Below are positions 23,779 to 27,622 of a DNA stretch of 27,622 bases, in pieces. The notes beneath the pieces are model-generated. The model was not told the origin of the DNA and did no database searches. It saw only the letters and a list, made by a program, of their open reading frames with translations. The stretch is from an uncultured Alphaproteobacteria bacterium (GTDB lineage Bacteria > Pseudomonadota > Alphaproteobacteria > RF32 > CAG-239): positions 1 to 27,622 of the forward strand of contig CALXTH010000084.1 in assembly GCA_944391365.1 (NCBI GenBank), written 5' to 3'. The translations under genes were made by a program, and so were the position numbers. How positions within the stretch are numbered: position 1 is the first letter of the stretch; each line of letters starts with the position of its first letter.

Positions 23779-26355
23779 TTATCTTTCCGCGGCCACTTTC
23801 TGACGAAGAGCCATACGATAAGCATCATAAGTTTCTTTTTGACGATTATAGGTTTCTTTGGCTTTAAGCTCTCTGCGTTCAAGAAACTCCCGATACTTAT
23901 TGGCATAGCGCACACGGATGATGTTTTCCTGCGAGAACTGCTCCTTTTTATTCAGAGCCTCATACAAACGGTGGTAGCGGTCAAAGTCAATAACCGACTC
24001 TTTTTGTTCACCCATGCGGTGAAACTCAAAATAATGGCCGCGGCCATCATTGCCATCCGGACGATAGCGGTTGACAATCGACACAACTTCCTTGAAAATC
24101 GGCACTTTATCAATATGCTCGACCGGAATCACCATTTTTTTGCGCCAGCTTGGATAAGCTTTGCCCTCGTGCATGTGCACCAGCGAATCCCTGTTGTTCA
24201 TCGGCATTTCCTGGACACCGGGAATGTTTCCCATTTCTTTGGAGCCGAAGATATCAGAGAAAGGAATCAGCATCACCGCCGAGTTGCTCTGCCCCAGATA
24301 ATCCATAACGGCCTGAATATACTTATCGGGAATTTTGGCCGCATCCTGCCGCGGATAACGACAGACTTTTCCGCCGACTCTTTCCCAGCAGCCTTTTTCA
24401 TCCAGCGCATAGTTTAATGCTTCACGCTGCGTGGCATATTGCTCAAATTTGTCATTGGCCTGCTGTTCGGTTATCATGCCCAGTTTGCGCTGCTGATAAA
24501 TATCCTGCACGTTCCACTGGCCGACCAGCGGCAAGGTGTCATGCGTTGAGGTGGCGCAAACCGAGTTCCGCGGATATTCATTCGGGTGTTTCATGGCGTT
24601 TGAGCCATAGCCGGTTTTATAGCCCCACTCCCGTTCAAAAGGCAGCACCCGGTAGGACAAAATACCGAAGTCTTCCAGTTTGGGCCGGAAGCCATCCGGA
24701 ATCAGTCCCAAGTCTTCACCGATTACCATGGTTTTGTTGCGGTGGCTTTCCAAAGCGACAATCGCCATCAGTTCATCCGTATTATAGTGGATGAACGCCC
24801 CGTCCCGCTCATGCTTGCCCAGCGGAATCATATACAGCCGCTGCAACTGGAGCACATGGTCAATCCGGGTACAACCGGCATATTTCATATTGGCTTCAAG
24901 AATCCGGCGGTAGGGTTCATAGCCGTTTTCACGCAGGCGGATGGGATTGAACCCGAGCACGCCCCAGTTTTGGCCGTTCTGACTCAACACATCAGGCGGG
25001 GCGCCCGCGGCCGCCTTCAGATACAGATCCGGATATCCCCAGGCCTCGTAGCCGTTGCAGGAACAGCCGACGGAATTGTCCGTATACAGGCCGATTTTCA
25101 TTCCGGAGCTGCGGCAGGTTTCCTGAACCTGCGCCAGCTGGCGTTCGCACTGCCATTGCGAATATTTGTAAAAATTAATCAGGCTGCGGTTCTGCTGTTG
25201 AAAAGCCCGCACCGTATCTGAACGGGAATCGCGATATTCTCTCGGCCACTGGCGCCAGTTGACCGGCGCCGGATCCTGCCTTGCCATATAGCGGCATAAA
25301 GCGCGGAACGTTGCATAACGCTCCAGATCTTCCTTGCGTGCAGGATCATCGCAATAAACGCAAAACCTTTTATATTCCTCGCTCTTTTTGTTTGAGGTGA
25401 ATTTATCAAAGCAACGCCATAAAATATCATCAACAAGTTCATGGGTGGTTTCATAATCTATAAATTTTTTACGGCGGTTGAGTTTGATTTTTTCCTGAAA
25501 CTCCGGGCTATGGTAATAAGCCTTGATTTCAGGGCTGTTCTTAAACTCATCAATGGCCGTCACATCCAGATACATATAATTGAAAAACATCCGGCTGTCC
25601 GGTCCATAGGGGCTGGCGTTTTCGGGCTGGTCGTCCCGAATGGCATGCAGCGGGTTGACGCCCAGAATACCGGCGCCGTTTTTTCCCAAAATATGACCGA
25701 GCTGAGCCAAGTCACTGAAATTTCCGATGCCGAGGTTGTTTTCGGATACCTGTTCATACAACTGAACCGGAACACCCCAGGTTTTTTTGCCGTCATTAAT
25801 CCCCAAGCCGTCATAACACCGTTCCGGCGCCGAAATCAGCCGGGAATTGTGGACAATGCGGCGGCCGTCTATCGGATTGTTGAACGCAAACTCAACGTTA
25901 TGATACCCCAAATCAACATCAAACGGAAACTTAAAACGATATTTGCGATAGGTTATGCCGTTAATGTTCCGACTGACTTCCTGATTATTTTCATCCCGAT
26001 AGGGCTCCAACAGGCTTCCGGCAATGCTGTCCGAATAAGTCTGTCCGGCTTCATAACGCAGGGTCCAATCCAGATTTTCAACTCCTTCCGGCAAGGTGAT
26101 GACCAGCTCTTCGACCCGGTTTTTCCGCATCACCGAAACCTGATGAACAACGTTCAAATATTCCGAATCAAGCTGGGCATTATATATCTGTCCGACCAGC
26201 ATCTGATTGCTAAAGACGTTGTCTTTGTCCTTAAGTTCAAAATGTTTGGGCAGCACCCCCATTGCCTGAAGCAAATATACCTGATTTTCCGTCGATGCGC
26301 CGCTTTCTATTCCAAACAGGCGCGCCAAATCACGTATTTGCTCATGTAATGTCAT
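23779..26355 (-). CDS. malQ: 4-alpha-glucanotransferase (amylomaltase, GH77)
   Basis: MalQ transfers alpha-1,4-glucan segments between maltodextrins in glycogen/maltodextrin metabolism in the cytoplasm. The 858-aa product has an N-terminal MalQ-type accessory region (about 1-180) and a GH77 barrel: GVPVQLYEQVSENNLGIGNF, ASPYGPDSRMF, nucleophile Asp499 in TRIDH, acid/base Glu547 in GEDLG, and HD 605-606 in STHDTLP. It is longer than E. coli MalQ (about 694 aa) because of the N-terminal region, a mid-barrel insert and a helical C-terminal tail. ATG 26355 is chosen with GGA upstream; 26433 would lie upstream of the promoter. No other glycogen genes are nearby. Confidence 0.92.
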   Translation of the reverse strand: MTLHEQIRDLARLFGIESGASTENQVYLLQAMGVLPKHFELKDKDNVFSNQMLVGQIYNAQLDSEYLNVVHQVSVMRKNRVEELVITLPEGVENLDWTLRYEAGQTYSDSIAGSLLEPYRDENNQEVSRNINGITYRKYRFKFPFDVDLGYHNVEFAFNNPIDGRRIVHNSRLISAPERCYDGLGINDGKKTWGVPVQLYEQVSENNLGIGNFSDLAQLGHILGKNGAGILGVNPLHAIRDDQPENASPYGPDSRMFFNYMYLDVTAIDEFKNSPEIKAYYHSPEFQEKIKLNRRKKFIDYETTHELVDDILWRCFDKFTSNKKSEEYKRFCVYCDDPARKEDLERYATFRALCRYMARQDPAPVNWRQWPREYRDSRSDTVRAFQQQNRSLINFYKYSQWQCERQLAQVQETCRSSGMKIGLYTDNSVGCSCNGYEAWGYPDLYLKAAAGAPPDVLSQNGQNWGVLGFNPIRLRENGYEPYRRILEANMKYAGCTRIDHVLQLQRLYMIPLGKHERDGAFIHYNTDELMAIVALESHRNKTMVIGEDLGLIPDGFRPKLEDFGILSYRVLPFEREWGYKTGYGSNAMKHPNEYPRNSVCATSTHDTLPLVGQWNVQDIYQQRKLGMITEQQANDKFEQYATQREALNYALDEKGCWERVGGKVCRYPRQDAAKIPDKYIQAVMDYLGQSNSAVMLIPFSDIFGSKEMGNIPGVQEMPMNNRDSLVHMHEGKAYPSWRKKMVIPVEHIDKVPIFKEVVSIVNRYRPDGNDGRGHYFEFHRMGEQKESVIDFDRYHRLYEALNKKEQFSQENIIRVRYANKYREFLERRELKAKETYNRQKETYDAYRMALRQKVAAER

Positions 26356-26395
26356 AAAAGATATTCCAAAAAAATTGTTGAGATGTAATGCCCTG

Positions 26396-26424
26396 ACTAT
26401 AATAATTATCCGTTTTTTAGTCAA
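26396..26424 (-). promoter_or_regulatory. Strong sigma70-like promoter of malQ
   Basis: On the minus strand TTGACT (26424-26419) and TATAGT (26401-26396) are spaced by exactly 17 bases; both match the consensus at five of six positions. The predicted start near 26389 gives a 34-base leader, which supports ATG 26355 as the malQ start. Confidence 0.65.
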
Positions 26425-26594
26425 ACAAACCACACTTAGTTTTCCACAGGCTAAAAATATTGCTCTGCGTTATCGGCCAAGCTTTTCCGCAAGTTTTTGT
26501 TTTTGGATAATTTTATCAGATTTCAGAATCCGGGCTTTTCAAAAGTTCATATTTTTTCGGTGCATAATCCGGACGGTAAAAAACTTTTTTTGAT

Positions 26595-27236
26595 TTATCT
26601 GGTGCAGTCTGTCGTTCTGCCGCTCTGGCGTCGGCGGGTCATATTGGACAAGATCATTAACGGTGATTTCAACAGAGTGGTCTCCTTTTCCCCGGAGCAG
26701 TCAACCGCTTTAATATGCAATCCGGCATGGCGGCTTAAATCCATTTTCGGGTCTTTATCCAACCAGTAGCCGCTGCCGTCAAAAAAGCTTTTGTCTGCGG
26801 CCGCCTCCTTACCGAACTTACAGCCCGAATACATAATGTAAGGTTCGCCGCTGTTCAATGCCTTTTTCCAGTCGCTTTCCCGGACCGGAGCGTCATAGAC
26901 AACCGGGTCAAAGACCAGTCTTTCCGTTTTTCGGGAATTCTGATATACCGGCAGGTCAATCGCCAGAGCAACGTGGTAGCCCTGCCAATCCCTGGTTTCA
27001 AAGCCCTCAGCATTATCCGCCGGAAATTTCGCCCGGACATGGTCGGCGTCATAAGATTTCAGGCACCAGATTTTCAAGGGCAACATTCCCTCTTCTTTGG
27101 CTTTTTCAGCCAACAAGTGGGCAAAGGCAAAGCAGCATTCATTCCGCCGGGCATATTCCCGCCGGGGAAAAAGCTCCGCTTTCCATTTTTGGAACAATTT
27201 ATTATAGTGTTCGATTTTCTGCCAATCCAGTTCCAT
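26595..27236 (-). CDS. Probable protein-glutaminase-fold (deamidase-like) protein, likely 3' frameshift
   Basis: The 213-aa frame resembles the protein-glutaminase/deamidase domain, a papain-like Cys-His-Asp fold. Candidate catalytic residues in order are Cys in RRNECCFAFAHLLAEKA, His in WQGYHVAL and Asp in LVFDPVVYD. The spacing and the flanking KIWCL and YHVA strands fit the family, but I compared from memory. There is no signal peptide, so a host-directed toxin role is not indicated. ATG 27236 has GGAG six bases upstream and fits the promoter at 27258-27286. After AVDCSG (near 26690) the current frame turns unnatural. One extra G in the GGGG run would join a smoother frame ending at 26539 (DHSVEITVNDLVQYDPPTPE), so the true end may be 26539. 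Confidence 0.6.
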   Translation of the reverse strand: MELDWQKIEHYNKLFQKWKAELFPRREYARRNECCFAFAHLLAEKAKEEGMLPLKIWCLKSYDADHVRAKFPADNAEGFETRDWQGYHVALAIDLPVYQNSRKTERLVFDPVVYDAPVRESDWKKALNSGEPYIMYSGCKFGKEAAADKSFFDGSGYWLDKDPKMDLSRHAGLHIKAVDCSGEKETTLLKSPLMILSNMTRRRQSGRTTDCTR

Positions 27237-27257
27237 TTCTTTCTCCATCTTTTTTAT

Positions 27258-27286
27258 ACTATATCATATTCTTTTCAAATAATCAA
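27258..27286 (-). promoter_or_regulatory. Sigma70-like promoter of the glutaminase-like gene
   Basis: On the minus strand TTGATT (27286-27281) and TATAGT (27263-27258) are spaced by exactly 17 bases. The start near 27251 would give a leader of about 14 bases, containing GGAG, before ATG 27236; the ATG at 27248 would be nearly leaderless. Confidence 0.55.
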
Positions 27287-27338
27287 GGCGGAGAGCCTCC
27301 GCGGGCGAAAGTTAGCGGCGGAGAGATAGGGGCTTGAA

Positions 27339-27455
27339 GCGCACTGCGTGCGCCTTGTGCCGGCACCGAGGCAGGTCGACAAGCTGGCGCAGCTTGACCC
27401 GATCAGCGACCTGAGGCAGGTCGATCCCATCGGTTAGCCGTTGGTTGATCGGGGC
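27339..27455. repeat. Cluster of short perfect palindromes
   Basis: Successive stems are GCGCAC/GTGCGC (27339-27353, three-base loop), CAAGCTG/CAGCTTG (27380-27396, loop GCG, extended by GGTC/GACC), CGACCTG/CAGGTCG (27407-27423, loop AGG) and an imperfect CGATC...GATCG stem (about 27422-27455). Three of the loops are exactly three bases. Reading frames across the cluster look non-coding. The cluster spans the region between the promoter at 27286 and the second variable gene and looks like a composite REP/BIME element. Confidence 0.6.
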
Positions 27456-27482
27456 AAAGAAGGCGCGATGCTCAAATTGTGC
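27407..27482 (+). repeat. Dispersed palindromic repeat, copy 2 (76 bp)
   Basis: Same-orientation copy of 3677-3752, about 92% identical by eye. It forms the right half of the palindrome cluster. In both places it lies within about 600 bp of a DUF1566-like variable gene, upstream of the plus-strand copy and downstream of the minus-strand copy. Confidence 0.8.
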
Positions 27483-27495
27483 TTGAGGAAAGGTG

Positions 27496-27519
27496 AAGGC
27501 TCGGTGTGTGCCGAGCCTT
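27496..27519. terminator. Perfect 9-bp hairpin after the second variable gene
   Basis: AAGGCTCGG (27496-27504) pairs with CCGAGCCTT (27511-27519) around a six-base loop. It begins six bases after the stop codon of the minus-strand variable gene. The T-rich side (GTTTTGTT) lies on the plus strand, so as a terminator it fits plus-strand transcripts better. It may instead be a DNA hairpin marking the target, as described for diversity-generating retroelements. Confidence 0.45.
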
Positions 27520-27525
27520 GTTTTG

Positions 27526-27622
27526 TTACCATGAGGTGAGCACCGGGCGAACATAGGGGTTGTTGCCGTCGGTGCCCCAATAGTCACCCGCATAGCCATC
27601 AGACATATCCACAACGTAGTAG
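27526..27622 (-). CDS. DUF1566/Lcl-like variable protein, C-terminal 31 residues (5' part beyond window)
   Basis: The frame enters from the right edge and stops at 27526-27528. The visible C-terminus (YYVVDMSDGYAGDYWG, then TDGNNPYVRPVLTSW) parallels the protein at 4246-4578 (YYFVNMSNG...DVRPVLVNY). The shared scaffold is YYxVxMSxG...VRPVL. The block GGC-ACC-GAC-GGC-AAC-AAC-CCC again consists of NNC codons, and two scaffold codons differ as GAT here against AAT in the other copy. A 12-base A-free block at 27541-27552 (minus: GTTCGCCCGGTG) matches 4552-4563 at 11 of 12 positions. The C-terminal fold and function are inferred only from the family resemblance. Confidence 0.6.
   Translation of the reverse strand, partial: YYVVDMSDGYAGDYWGTDGNNPYVRPVLTSW

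Noticed and set aside
23626..24417. 263-aa plus-strand frame spanning the malQ 3' end and its terminator
   Set aside because: Most of it is antisense to malQ, and its start lies in the intergenic T/G-rich stretch without a ribosome site.
25441..26349. 302-aa open frame on the plus strand opposite malQ
   Set aside because: It lies wholly antisense to a convincing GH77 gene with all catalytic motifs, has no ribosome site, and its translation resembles no family.
26686..26693. Programmed -1 frameshifting at GGGGAAAAG in the glutaminase-like gene
   Set aside because: The run is not in the X-XXY-YYZ phase required for canonical slippage; a one-base indel or homopolymer error is simpler.
27312..27614. 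100-aa minus-strand frame across the palindrome cluster
   Set aside because: It runs through REP-like repeats and overlaps the second variable gene in another frame; the translation is not protein-like.

Overview
The window reads as chromosome of a flagellated Gram-negative bacterium, most likely an alphaproteobacterium. The best clues are a FlaF-type flagellar regulator (a family known mainly from Alphaproteobacteria), an MlaE permease with an N-terminal STAS domain, and outer-membrane/periplasm functions (MCE lipid transport, OpgG/OpgH glucans, an alpha-2-macroglobulin with PBP1C). An uncultured host-associated member is plausible, but that is inference. Genes are packed tightly, often with 4-14 bp overlaps, and promoters look sigma70-like.

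Layout. 1-2434 (minus): fliK followed by flgD, which runs off the left edge. 2641-3676 (plus): a Panacea/DUF4065-like protein and a DUF192 lipoprotein. 3677-4245: no recognisable gene, but dispersed palindromic repeats, a strong terminator and a hairpin-rich stretch. 4246-4578: a 5'-truncated DUF1566/Lcl-like variable protein. 4759-5193: a GNAT acetyltransferase. 5202-8744 (minus): an MCE lipid-transport operon (mlaE, mlaF, mlaD, auxiliary lipoprotein) ending in a small secreted repeat protein. 8895-10323 (minus): NfeD-like and SPFH/QmcA-like pair. 10398-18228 (minus): a large alpha-2-macroglobulin overlapping pbpC. 18409-22419 (plus): opgG, an unknown 147-aa protein and opgH, all overlapping. 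22394-23542 (minus): a NUDIX/MutT hydrolase and a protein with two FlaF-like domains. 23779-26355 (minus): 4-alpha-glucanotransferase. 26595-27236 (minus): a probable protein-glutaminase-fold enzyme with a likely frameshift near its 3' end. 27250-27525: a cluster of short palindromes. 27526-27622 (minus): the 3' end of a second variable protein.

Most genes fit together as envelope maintenance: lipid trafficking (MCE operon), membrane-domain organisation (SPFH/NfeD), periplasmic protease trapping plus peptidoglycan repair (alpha-2-macroglobulin/PBP1C), and osmoregulated glucan synthesis (OpgG/X/OpgH).

The most unusual signal is the pair of related DUF1566-like C-termini at 4246-4578 and 27526-27622. 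In the first, the C-terminal third is a run of NNC codons (TAC, GAC, GGC, AGC) ending in an A-free stretch around VRPV and followed by a short perfect hairpin. The second shares the A-free stretch and the hairpin. These are traits of the variable regions of diversity-generating retroelements. No reverse transcriptase or template repeat lies in this window, so the idea rests on sequence pattern alone.
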